From positions 1-34,080 of the forward strand of contig CALHZX010000110.1 in the NCBI GenBank assembly GCA_938040725.1: a DNA stretch of 34,080 bases, given 5' to 3'. Source of the stretch: an uncultured Actinomyces sp. (GTDB lineage: Bacteria; Actinomycetota; Actinomycetes; Actinomycetales; Actinomycetaceae). Both the position numbers and the translations under genes were made by a program. Shown piece by piece: positions 7,349 through 14,142 of the stretch. Position 1 is the first letter of the stretch. Each line of letters starts with the position of its first letter. The notes under the pieces were generated by a model. That model was given only the letters and a program-made list of their open reading frames with translations. It did not search any database and had not been told where the DNA came from.

Positions 7349-7354
7349 TACGCT
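7349..7354 (+). promoter_or_regulatory. Candidate -10 box of the SpoU methyltransferase gene
   Basis: TACGCT fits the TANNNT pattern and lies 32 bases before the ATG at 7387, leaving a leader of about 25 nt that contains the GAGGA ribosome site. Confidence 0.4.
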
Positions 7355-7386
7355 TGTGTCAGTTCACGAGAAAACGAGGAGACACC

Positions 7387-8364
7387 ATGGCCTCACACAG
7401 CGGGCGCCCCGGCGCCATCCGTAAGAAGGGCACCAAGAAGGGCGCGCAGGTCGGTACCGGCGGGCACTCTCGCCGCCGCCTCGAAGGTAAGGGCCCGACC
7501 CCCAAGGCCGAGGATCGCACCTACCACCCGGCCCACAAGCGCAAGGTGAAGCGCGAGGCCCGCGAGGCTCAGGAGGCCGCGATTGCGCGCGCACGCGCCA
7601 AGTCGTCGATCCGCGTCAAGCCCGGCCATGAACTGATCGCAGGTCGCAACCCGGTCGCCGAGGCCGCCCGCGCCTCGGTCCCGATCGAGCGCGTCTTCAT
7701 CCTCGACAACGTGAAGGATGATCGCGTGGAGGAGGTCGTGCGCCTCGCCTCCGCGATGGGTGCGCCCGTGTACGAGGTCACCCGCCGTGACCTGGATGTC
7801 GCGACCGACGGGGCGGTCCACCAGGGCGTCGCCATTGAGGTGCGCGGCTACGAGTACGCCGACGCTTCGGACCTGATCGCGGGTTCCATGCAGCAGCTGG
7901 GCCACCCGCTCCTCGTTGCCCTCGATCAGGTGACGGATCCCCATAATCTGGGCGCGGTCCTGCGTAGTGCGGGCGCGTTCGGCGCGGACGGCGTCATTAT
8001 CCCCGAGCGTCGTAGCGCGGGTGTCAATACGACCGCGTGGAAGGTGTCGGCCGGTGCGGCCGCCCGCGTGCCGGTGGCTCGTGCGACGAACCTTGTGCGC
8101 GCCCTCGAGGAGGCCAAGGCGGCCGGTTACTTTGTGGTCGGCCTGGACGGCGGCGGCGACGCGCCTCTGCGCGGCCTGTCGCTGGCCGATGGCCCCCTCG
8201 TGATCGTGACGGGCGCCGAGGGCGCGGGCCTGTCCCGCCTCGTGCGCGAGACCTGCGATCAGATCGTGTCGATCCCGATCACGTCGACCGTCGAGTCGCT
8301 CAACGCGGCCGTTGCCACGGGCATTGCCCTGTATGAGGTGGCCTCCCTGCGCGCGCAGGGCTGA
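7387..8364 (+). CDS. rlmB: SpoU-family 23S rRNA 2'-O-methyltransferase (RlmB/TrmH type)
   Basis: The 325-aa protein has a very basic, disordered N-terminal tail (about 1-75), a SpoU substrate-binding domain (about 80-155, GRNPVAEAAR) and a C-terminal SPOUT knot domain. The knot domain shows DQVTDPHNLGAVLRSAGAFG (Asn187, Gly189), VTGAEGAGLSRLVRE (Glu278) and SIPITSTVESLNAAVA. Proteins of this kind methylate a ribose in 23S rRNA (Gm2251 for E. coli RlmB); the exact nucleotide here is inferred. ATG at 7387 is preferred over an upstream in-frame ATG at 7354 because GAGGA precedes it. In many actinobacteria this gene sits next to cysS; here about 4.2 kb of other sequence lies between. Confidence 0.9.
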   Translation: MASHSGRPGAIRKKGTKKGAQVGTGGHSRRRLEGKGPTPKAEDRTYHPAHKRKVKREAREAQEAAIARARAKSSIRVKPGHELIAGRNPVAEAARASVPIERVFILDNVKDDRVEEVVRLASAMGAPVYEVTRRDLDVATDGAVHQGVAIEVRGYEYADASDLIAGSMQQLGHPLLVALDQVTDPHNLGAVLRSAGAFGADGVIIPERRSAGVNTTAWKVSAGAAARVPVARATNLVRALEEAKAAGYFVVGLDGGGDAPLRGLSLADGPLVIVTGAEGAGLSRLVRETCDQIVSIPITSTVESLNAAVATGIALYEVASLRAQG

Positions 8365-8384
8365 GCCTTCCGGACTGTCTGTCG

Positions 8385-8427
8385 TCTCGCCGCGGGTGCT
8401 TGAAGCGCCTGCGGCGAGATTCTTTTT
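8385..8427 (+). terminator. Intrinsic terminator of the SpoU methyltransferase gene
   Basis: TCTCGCCGCGGGTGCTT pairs with AAGCGCCTGCGGCGAGA around a short loop and is followed by TTCTTTTT. This is the clearest rho-independent terminator in the window. Its right side overlaps the C-terminal coding end of the minus-strand pseudogene. Confidence 0.92.
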
Positions 8428-9001
8428 CGGCGGCCTTGCGCATTGACAGGATGTTTTCTCTGGTGAAGAGGTGGTCTTTCGGCAGGTCTCCGCAGTGGAA
8501 GAATCGAGGGGCTTCCAGGAGGATCCCTTGGCGCTGGAGGTTGCCCGCGAGTTCGCGAAAAGACATGTCCATAAACGCGTCAGTACCCCAGCGGTCATCG
8601 TGCAGGATGCGAGCCTCGCAGCATCAGAGTTCGGACGCTGGGCGTCCCCCAACCGAGCAGGATCGTGCCGCGACGAGGATCTCGGTCCTCTCCTGACTGG
8701 TGCGTTTGAGTGGCGTGGGTGTCGCTGAGGGAACGAGATTAAAGCCGGGGATGGCATCGAGGAGGGGCTTTATCGCGAGGCTGCGCAGGTCGCTGCCGAT
8801 AATGATCTCCGCGCCGACCCACCCGTGGCTGGCGAGCTGCTCGCTCATCCCGGGTGTCCCGTCGCGCGCACCCGTGGACACCCAGTAGTCGACAGCGCGG
8901 GTGACCGCCTGATTCGGGTCTGCCGCGATCAGCGCGTAGAAGTACCTGCGACGGTTAATGGCCCTACCTAGGGAGAAACCTGAACGACCTGCCCCCATGA
9001 A
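8414..9001 (-). pseudogene. Paralogue of the 199-aa protein, interrupted by an in-frame TGA
   Basis: Starts at ATG 9001 (complement) behind GAGGAGG and reads 125 codons to TGA at 8624-8626. The same frame then continues to about 8414 with clear similarity to the neighbour encoded at 9162-9761: SEQLASHGWVGAEIIIG matches QEQFKQRGWTGTELTIG, and QRQGILLEAPRFFHCGD matches NAQGIMIAPARHLNRWD. At the break the neighbour reads EL-Trp-C (CTG TGG TGC) and this copy EL-stop-C (CTC TGA TGC), a single TGG-to-TGA change. Where the neighbour stops after AAKKSRG, this frame has no stop and runs on to 8300, through the terminator and antisense to rlmB. Function unknown. A truncated 125-aa product with the N-terminal half is still possible because the start region looks intact. 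Confidence 0.7.
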
Positions 9002-9086
9002 CGTCCTCCTCGAGGAAAGACAAGTGTCAACAACAAGCATCAGCACTCTGCTGCAGCGCGTTGCTGCTGAGCGCCGCTGCTCACCA

Positions 9087-9097
9087 GGATACTATCC
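9087..9097. promoter_or_regulatory. GGATACTATCC palindrome upstream of the pseudogene
   Basis: An 11-bp perfect palindrome lies in the 160-bp gap between the two paralogues. On the minus strand it reads GCGGATAGTATCCT, which contains a -10-like TAGTAT/TATCCT about 90 bases before the pseudogene start. It shares GCGGATAG with motif B at 3790-3890. Promoter or operator role is a guess. Confidence 0.3.
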
Positions 9098-9161
9098 GCA
9101 GGGAATTACTGGGATTGACGAGGCATGGGCGCCCGTGCGGTGACCGGCCGGAGAAGGGAGG

Positions 9162-9761
9162 CTACCCCCGGCTCTTCTTCGCAGCCTTGTGCATTGCCGT
9201 GAGCTCGGGGAGCGAGAGGGGGACGTCTGATGGGATATCCCAGCGATTGAGGTGACGGGCGGGTGCAATCATGATGCCCTGCGCGTTGAAGGACTCTTCG
9301 AGTGAGTGCATCGACGAATCAGCGTAACTATTTTCGAAGCCGCTGAGATTCATCCGTGTTGCCCAATCAGTGAGGCACCACAGTTCGGTCACCGGACTCG
9401 ATTCGCTCTCGACTGTGCGCGCAATGATATCCACGTACACCTTGGTGATGGTGGCTCGCTTGATTCGGTCGGGCACGACAGAGGGGGCATGTGACAAGAG
9501 GCGACGGTATGAGCGTGTCTCGAAGAAAACATTAGTCAGGAATGCGCGACCGCTGTGTCCGATGGTCAGTTCCGTTCCGGTCCATCCCCGCTGCTTGAAT
9601 TGCTCTTGCATGCCGGTACTGGTGCGGCGTGCCCCCTTCGTCTTCCAGAGGCTGACGCAGCGGGAGACGGCATCAGACGGGGATGCTGACAGCTGAAAAA
9701 CGGTGATCGTGCTGAAAGATTCGTTGAAGCCTTGCTGCATACTTGAGATGAAAGAGTTCAT
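9162..9761 (-). CDS. Unrecognised 199-aa protein, intact member of a local paralogue pair
   Basis: I do not recognise the family. The protein is soluble-looking, with no signal peptide or membrane segment, and mixed alpha/beta composition: an N-terminal FSTITVFQLSASPSDAV segment, a WKTKGARRTSTGM turn, a central TKVYVDIIARTV strand, ELWCLTDW, and a basic C-terminus (AAKKSRG). It is clearly paralogous to the broken gene downstream. The ATG at 9761 overlaps the stop of a 19-codon ORF (minus strand 9817-9758, ATGA overlap) that has its own AGGAGAAGG site, so coupling is possible. Tandem diverged paralogues are typical of immunity-gene or phase-variable arrays, but nothing here proves such a role. 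Confidence 0.6.
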   Translation of the reverse strand: MNSFISSMQQGFNESFSTITVFQLSASPSDAVSRCVSLWKTKGARRTSTGMQEQFKQRGWTGTELTIGHSGRAFLTNVFFETRSYRRLLSHAPSVVPDRIKRATITKVYVDIIARTVESESSPVTELWCLTDWATRMNLSGFENSYADSSMHSLEESFNAQGIMIAPARHLNRWDIPSDVPLSLPELTAMHKAAKKSRG

Positions 9762-9798
9762 CGCGATTCCCCGTTGTCGCGGCGGTGCTGTCGTTTCT

Positions 9799-9909
9799 TC
9801 ATTGCTTCACTGTGCATGATGCCTTCTCCTGCTGCGGGTCGACCGCGACCCTGGCATAGAAGTACCTGCGGCGGTTGAAAATCCGTCGCAGTGAGAAACC
9901 GGGGGTCAT
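9799..9909 (-). pseudogene. 36-aa N-terminal fragment of the same paralogue family
   Basis: ATG at 9909 (complement) follows AAGGAG and encodes 36 codons. Residues 4-26 (GFSLRRIFNRRRYFYAR-VAVDPQQ) match the N-terminus of the broken paralogue (GFSLGRAINRRRYFYAL-IAADPNQ). Similarity then stops and the frame ends at TGA 9799-9801. The intact 199-aa protein begins just downstream with an unrelated N-terminus. This is probably what remains of a third copy, or the original N-terminus of the 199-aa gene displaced by rearrangement. Its ATG overlaps the stop of the upstream 46-aa ORF (TCATGA). Confidence 0.55.
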
Positions 9910-10046
9910 GACCGCTCCTTCGACGGGAGGAGCTTGGTGACGGGGTCGAGGAAGCTGCCCCGCATCTGGGCGATGTTGGCGGGGGAGAGGGGATGATCCT
10001 CGGGCAGTCCCTCACCGTCGACGAGGCGCGGGGGAGTGATATCCAT
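9906..10046 (-). CDS. Small hypothetical protein, 46 aa
   Basis: Reads ATG at 10046 to TGA at 9906 on the complement, with CAGGAAT upstream as ribosome site. The peptide is proline-rich (begins MDITPPRLVDGEGLPEDHP) with a central SPANIAQMRGSFLDP and a basic end (SKERS); no signal peptide or membrane segment. The stop overlaps the start of the paralogue fragment, so it looks like the first gene of the minus-strand operon. Family not recognised; short length keeps confidence moderate. Confidence 0.45.
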   Translation of the reverse strand: MDITPPRLVDGEGLPEDHPLSPANIAQMRGSFLDPVTKLLPSKERS

Positions 10047-10128
10047 CAGTATTCCTGCGGTTCGGGTGACGAGGCCAGGCTATCAGCGCGATGCCCGTCT
10101 GGCGAAACACGCAGACGAACGGAGGCGA

Positions 10129-10134
10129 TACGAT
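10129..10134 (+). promoter_or_regulatory. Candidate -10 box of the DUF456 gene, leaderless arrangement
   Basis: TACGAT is six bases before the ATG at 10141, the same geometry as thrC and the DUF1794 gene. The region also lies just upstream of the divergent 46-aa ORF on the other strand. Confidence 0.45.
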
Positions 10135-10140
10135 GAGGCC

Positions 10141-10635
10141 ATGAGCGTCCTTGGAACCGTCATCGTTGGCATCGTCATCCTCATTGGAGTGATCGGTGCG
10201 GTCGTGCAGATCTGGCCGTCCGCGCCCGTCGTTGGGGGTGCGATCCTGGTGTGGGCGTGGCTGACAGGCACCCGCGCCGCGTGGGTTATCTTCGCCATCG
10301 CGGCCGTTGTCCTGATCCTCGGGACGGTCCTGAAATACGTGATTCCTGCGCGCGGCATGAACAAGGCGGGAATCCCTCAATCCACGCTCGTGTGGGGCGC
10401 CGTCGGCGGTGTTGTCGGATGGTTCATCGGCCTGCCTCTCGGCCTCGTCCTGGGCATGGTCGCCGCGATCTTCGTCGTCGAGTACCTGCGCAGCAAGGAC
10501 ACTGCGACCGCCTGGAAAGCGACGGTCCAGGCCCTCAAGGCCTTCGGCTGGACGATCGCCATCGAGCTGATCGCCGCCCTCACGTGCGCGACCCTGTGGG
10601 GCGTCGGCGTCGCCCTGGTCGCAGCCGGAAACTGA
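10141..10635 (+). CDS. DUF456 family membrane protein
   Basis: The 164-aa protein has about four membrane segments with the Gly-rich, repeated layout of DUF456: GAILVWAWLTG near 36-46, KYVIPARGMNKAGIPQSTLVWGAVGG around 68-93, then FIGLPLGLVLG and a short soluble segment with AEY/VEYLRSKD and TAWKATVQALKAFGWTI. DUF456 proteins are small bacterial membrane proteins of unknown function. ATG at 10141 matches the family start and the leaderless -10 box. It is probably a single-gene unit: purA downstream has its own promoter. Confidence 0.8.
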   Translation: MSVLGTVIVGIVILIGVIGAVVQIWPSAPVVGGAILVWAWLTGTRAAWVIFAIAAVVLILGTVLKYVIPARGMNKAGIPQSTLVWGAVGGVVGWFIGLPLGLVLGMVAAIFVVEYLRSKDTATAWKATVQALKAFGWTIAIELIAALTCATLWGVGVALVAAGN

Positions 10636-10650
10636 CGCGACCAGCCGGTG

Positions 10651-10662
10651 CCCCGGCCTCGT
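10651..10662. repeat. CCCGGCCTCGT intergenic oligomer (one of five exact copies)
   Basis: CCCCGGCCTCGT occurs here, just upstream of the purA -10 box. Further exact copies of the CCCGGCCTCGT core lie in non-coding DNA at 12317-12327, 13388-13399, 16000-16010 and 33795-33806, each upstream of a gene on the same strand. One coding copy was noticed at 33202-33213. It may be a binding site or a short dispersed repeat. Confidence 0.45.
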
Positions 10663-10673
10663 TGTTCCTCCGG

Positions 10674-10679
10674 TAGGAT
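10674..10679 (+). promoter_or_regulatory. Candidate -10 box of purA
   Basis: TAGGAT with transcription expected to begin around 10686, giving a leader of about 45 nt. The leader start coincides with the hairpin at 10681-10710. Confidence 0.5.
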
Positions 10680-10680
10680 A

Positions 10681-10710
10681 GGTCTGTTGCGCGCGCCCGC
10701 GTAACAGACC
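10681..10710 (+). promoter_or_regulatory. Inverted repeat at the purA transcription start
   Basis: GGTCTGTT (10681-10688) and AACAGACC (10703-10710) are perfect 8-bp inverted repeats with a 14-nt GC-rich spacer. The position, just after the -10 box and about 20 nt before the purA start, suits either a dimeric repressor operator or a 5' mRNA hairpin. Confidence 0.5.
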
Positions 10711-10729
10711 CAACTAAACGGAGATACTC

Positions 10730-12010
10730 ATGCCCGCCGTCATCGTTCTCGGCGCCCAGTGGGGCGACGAAGGCAAAGGCAAGGCCACTGACCAGCTCGG
10801 CCAGCACACCGACCTCGTCGTGAAGTTCAACGGAGGAAACAACGCCGGACACACCGTCGTTATTGACGGCGAAAAGTACGCGCTGCACCTCCTGCCCGCC
10901 GGAATTCTCTCCGAAGGCGTCACCCCCATCATCGGCAACGGCGTCGTTGTCGACCTGGACGTGCTCTTCGAGGAGCTCGCGGAAATCACCGCGCGCGGCG
11001 TCGACTGCTCGCGCCTGCGCATCTCCTCCAACGCGCACATCATCCCCCCGTACAACCGCCTCATGGACCAGGCGAACGAGCGTGCGCGCGGCAACAATCT
11101 CATCGGCACGACGGGTCGAGGCATCGGCCCCACCTACGCCGACAAGATGAACCGTATCGGCCTGCGCATCCAGGACCTGTTCCACCCCGAGGAGCTGCGC
11201 GCCAAGGTTGAGGCCGCCCTGGCCCCCAAGAACACCATTTTCGAGGCCGTGGATATCCCCGTCCTCGACCCGACCGAGGTGTCCGATCACCTGCTGTCCT
11301 TCGCGGACCGGATCAAGCCGATGATGTGCGACGTGTCCCTCGTCGTCAACGACGCGCTGGACCGCGGCGAGACCGTCCTGTTTGAGGGCGGCCAGGCGAC
11401 CATGCTCGACATCGATCACGGCACCTATCCCTTCGTGACCTCCTCGAACCCGACCGCGGGCGGCGCGATCACCGGCTCCGGCGTGGGCCCAACCCGCATC
11501 GACCGCGTCGTCGGCGTCGCCAAGGCGTACACGACGCGCGTGGGCGAGGGCCCGTTCCCCACGGAGCTGGACGACGAGGTCGGCGAGGCCCTGCGCACCA
11601 AGGGCGGCGAGTTCGGCGTAACCACGGGTCGCCCGCGCCGCACCGGCTGGTTCGACGCCGTCGTCATGCGCTACTCGACGCGCATTAACGGCCTGACCGA
11701 CATCTGCCTGACCAAGCTCGACGTGCTCTCCGGCTACGAGACGATCCCCGTGTGCGTGGCCTACGAGGTCGACGGCGCGGTCACTGAGGAAATGCCTCTC
11801 GACCAGGCCGGCTTCGAGGCCGCCGTGCCCGTGTACGAGGACCTGCCGGGTTGGAGCCAGGACATCTCGCAGTGCCGTTCCTTCGAGGAGCTGCCACGCG
11901 CCGCCCAGGACTACATCAAGCGCCTGGAAGAGCTGTCGCGCTGCCGCATCCAGTCCATCGGCGTGGGTCCGGGCCGCGAGGCCACGATCGTGCGCTACCC
12001 GCTCATGTGA
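10730..12010 (+). CDS. purA: Adenylosuccinate synthetase
   Basis: Joins IMP and aspartate using GTP to form adenylosuccinate, the first committed step to AMP; cytoplasmic. The 426-aa length is standard. The P-loop QWGDEGKGK (10-18) contains catalytic Asp13, and GGNNAGHTVV contains catalytic His41; TTGRGIGPTYADK, TSSNPTAGGA and the C-terminal GPGREATI follow as in the family. ATG at 10730 is preceded by CGGAGA. It is a single gene with its own promoter region and terminator, and the inverted repeat at its transcription start suggests regulation, possibly by purine status. Confidence 0.97.
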   Translation: MPAVIVLGAQWGDEGKGKATDQLGQHTDLVVKFNGGNNAGHTVVIDGEKYALHLLPAGILSEGVTPIIGNGVVVDLDVLFEELAEITARGVDCSRLRISSNAHIIPPYNRLMDQANERARGNNLIGTTGRGIGPTYADKMNRIGLRIQDLFHPEELRAKVEAALAPKNTIFEAVDIPVLDPTEVSDHLLSFADRIKPMMCDVSLVVNDALDRGETVLFEGGQATMLDIDHGTYPFVTSSNPTAGGAITGSGVGPTRIDRVVGVAKAYTTRVGEGPFPTELDDEVGEALRTKGGEFGVTTGRPRRTGWFDAVVMRYSTRINGLTDICLTKLDVLSGYETIPVCVAYEVDGAVTEEMPLDQAGFEAAVPVYEDLPGWSQDISQCRSFEELPRAAQDYIKRLEELSRCRIQSIGVGPGREATIVRYPLM

Positions 12011-12027
12011 CGGTTCACTGAGACGAC

Positions 12028-12066
12028 AGTGGGGGCCGGTGCTGCATTGCAGCGCCGGCCCCCACT
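12028..12066 (+). terminator. Terminator of purA
   Basis: AGTGGGGGCCGGTGCTGCA pairs with TGCAGCGCCGGCCCCCACT almost perfectly, 17 bases after the stop, followed by TGTTTC. Confidence 0.85.
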
Positions 12067-12399
12067 TGTTTCACGCGCCACCGTCGGCGCGCATGTACGA
12101 CAAAGCACGCCGAACCGAATGCGCCTGTCGGCGCGAAGGCCGCTCGTAGCGGCAGAGTTTGGAGCCCGGGGCATACCGGTCCGGCGTGCCCCACAACTGT
12201 ACGACCAGTCAGCGCCCGCACGCATCCCGTGGCGGCGTGCATCAACCCACACGGGGCATCCGCCACAGCCTGTGCCCTCATCGCCGAGGCCATGGCAGCG
12301 TGAAGCGGGACCGACACCCGGCCTCGTGCCTGGGAGAGTCGACCCGCGCGGGTGGCCCCTGCCTCGTCGGGCGCGCACATGTGGGACCATGGAAGCGTG
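12067..12399. other. Intergenic region between purA and the membrane-protein gene
   Basis: About 330 bp without a credible gene. It contains two inverted repeats, GGGGCA/TGCCCC (about 12170-12192) and GTGGCGG/CCGCCAC (12229-12235 and 12260-12266), plus one copy of the CCCGGCCTCGT oligomer. A structured leader or small RNA cannot be excluded, but nothing identifies one. Confidence 0.4.
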
Positions 12400-13320
12400 A
12401 TGACTTCGACCCCGCCCACGCGACCCCGAACCCGCCCGAACCGCGGGCGTCGCCGCGAGACCCTGGCGACCCGGCACGTGCCCAACGGCATCGGCACCCT
12501 CACCGTCACCGTGCTGGCCACGGCGACCATCGTCGCCTGGTGGCTGCCCGGTTCGCGTTGGAGCGTCGGTCCCGTCGTCGCCATCGCGTCGTTCCTGCTG
12601 GCCCTCGGCTGGCCGACGCTCGCGCGCCTGCACATGCCGTGGCTCGCGCAGGCGGTCCTCGCCCTGGGTGGGGCGCTGACCCCGATGGCCGTCGCCTACT
12701 GGAAAAACCTCGACATCGCCGTCCCCCTGACGGGCATCACCCTGGTCGCCCTGGTTGCCGCCACGATTCTGGACGCGCCCGCGCCCCGCGACCACTCCGT
12801 GGGCCACACGAGCGAGCACTGGGGGTCCACGTCGCTGACTGCCGCTCTCGCCTCGTCGGTGACCGGCCTCCTCTTCGTCACCTCCGGATCCATGTGGGTC
12901 TCCCTCACCGTTCACGAGCGCTGGTCCGTCATCGTCCCCATGGCTGCCCTCATCGCGATTATTGCGGCGGCGTCGGCGCGCTCGGGACGCAGCGCAAAGG
13001 CGGGTATCGTCTACGCGATGCTGACCGGCATCGTCGCTGGCCTCGTCGCCGCCTCGATCGCGTGGATCCTCGGGCAAACGTCGGACCTACTGCCCGTCGT
13101 CTTCCCCTTCATTGCCAAGCGTTTCGGCGACTTCGCTGCCTTCCTGACCCTCGGCGGCGTCACCGGCTTCGGCGTCGGCTTCGCCGTCTCCGTCGTCGAT
13201 GCGCTCCTGGGAGAGCGCGCCGCCTCCGCGCAGCTCGCCAACGTTCTGGGCCGAGGCGCCGCGAAGTTCCTCGTCGCAGCCCTGCCCGTCTACGCGATGA
13301 TCCGCATCGGCGGCATCTGA
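12400..13320 (+). CDS. Polytopic membrane protein of unknown function
   Basis: From ATG 12400 the protein has 306 residues: a basic Pro/Arg-rich cytoplasmic tail (1-25) and about nine hydrophobic segments from about 32 to 303, with a short charged loop (APRDHSVGHTSEH) near 130. No family motif was recognised; transporter or integral scaffold roles are both possible. The start is uncertain: GTG at 12397 immediately precedes this ATG, GGAAG is close upstream, and the frame is open to 12352. It is followed by the nitrobindin-like gene after 150 bp, which has its own promoter candidate. Confidence 0.7.
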   Translation: MTSTPPTRPRTRPNRGRRRETLATRHVPNGIGTLTVTVLATATIVAWWLPGSRWSVGPVVAIASFLLALGWPTLARLHMPWLAQAVLALGGALTPMAVAYWKNLDIAVPLTGITLVALVAATILDAPAPRDHSVGHTSEHWGSTSLTAALASSVTGLLFVTSGSMWVSLTVHERWSVIVPMAALIAIIAAASARSGRSAKAGIVYAMLTGIVAGLVAASIAWILGQTSDLLPVVFPFIAKRFGDFAAFLTLGGVTGFGVGFAVSVVDALLGERAASAQLANVLGRGAAKFLVAALPVYAMIRIGGI

Positions 13321-13458
13321 GCCGCTGTGGCGCCCGATGACCCGCGGCGTCCGCACCGCACCCGGGTCAGGTTCCTGCACGGTCGGGCCCCGGCCTCGTC
13401 CCTGTTCGCTCCCAGCTGGGCACGTCCCTGCTCGCGCGCCCACGTCCACCCGAGGCGT

Positions 13459-13464
13459 TAGGCT
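13459..13464 (+). promoter_or_regulatory. Candidate -10 box of the DUF1794 gene, leaderless arrangement
   Basis: TAGGCT is exactly six bases before the ATG at 13471. The intervening GGAGCC could also act as a ribosome site if transcription starts further upstream. Confidence 0.4.
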
Positions 13465-13470
13465 GGAGCC

Positions 13471-14142
13471 ATGATGGTGATACCTGCTGACCTGCCCGCA
13501 CTCGTCGCTCCCGTCGCGTGGATGCTCGGAACCTGGGAAGGCTGGGGCATGCACGCGCAGCCCGCCGCCCCCGGTCAGGAGGCATCCGCCGAGGTCCCCG
13601 CAGATTCGCCCGTCATCGAGGAGATCCGCGGCGATGTCGTCGGCGAGCAGATGCGCCTGGTGACCCGCGTGTACGCGGGCGAGGCCTCGGCCCCGATCGA
13701 CCCCACGTGGGACGCCGCGCAGGGCCTGTCCGCTATTAAGAAGGGCGACCTGATCAGCGAAGAGACCGTGTACGTCTCCGTCGCCCCCTCCGATGCGCCG
13801 CTGCCCCCACCCGGCCAGTACAACCCTCGCGAGTTCACGGCGACCTCCGCCTCCACCGAGGGCCACAGCGCGGTGTGGGACGGCGTGAGCGTCGGCCCGC
13901 GCGTGCAGATGGTCTCCGACGCGATCGCGCTCGGCGTGGGTGCGACCCGCGTGACGCACCTGGGCCGCATGTTCGGCCTGGTCGCGGGCGAGCTCATGTG
14001 GACGCAGGAGCGCACGCTCGACGGTGAGGACGAGGCCGACGTCGAGATCTCCGGCCGCCTGCACCGCACGGCCCAGGCCTCGACCGACTCCGGCGAGGTC
14101 ATCGAGGGCATCGACGATTCCCAGGATGGCTTCCTTGTCTGA
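13471..14142 (+). CDS. FABP/nitrobindin-like beta-barrel protein (DUF1794)
   Basis: The 223-aa product starts with the family hallmark LAPVAWMLGTWEG-type segment (LVAPVAWMLGTWEGWG, about 11-26) and ends with VTHLGRMFGLVAGELMWTQERT, as in actinobacterial nitrobindin-like proteins that bind heme in a 10-stranded barrel. The GxWxGxG motif is only partly kept (GTWEGWG). The barrel is interrupted by long insertions, including an Ala/Pro/Glu-rich one near 32-45. Where heme-binding relatives carry a His before the C-terminal ARL-type strand, this protein reads DVEISGRLHRT, so heme binding is doubtful. The next gene starts inside its last codons (overlap 14126-14142). Confidence 0.75.
   Translation: MMVIPADLPALVAPVAWMLGTWEGWGMHAQPAAPGQEASAEVPADSPVIEEIRGDVVGEQMRLVTRVYAGEASAPIDPTWDAAQGLSAIKKGDLISEETVYVSVAPSDAPLPPPGQYNPREFTATSASTEGHSAVWDGVSVGPRVQMVSDAIALGVGATRVTHLGRMFGLVAGELMWTQERTLDGEDEADVEISGRLHRTAQASTDSGEVIEGIDDSQDGFLV

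Noticed and set aside
8624..8626. TGA as selenocysteine or programmed readthrough
   Set aside because: The paralogue has Trp (TGG) at the aligned position, no downstream selenocysteine-type hairpin was recognised, and the normal stop of the gene is also lost, which fits decay better.
12067..12399. Riboswitch or small RNA upstream of the membrane-protein gene
   Set aside because: Two inverted repeats are present but no conserved core of a known riboswitch class was recognised, and GC-rich DNA gives such stems easily.
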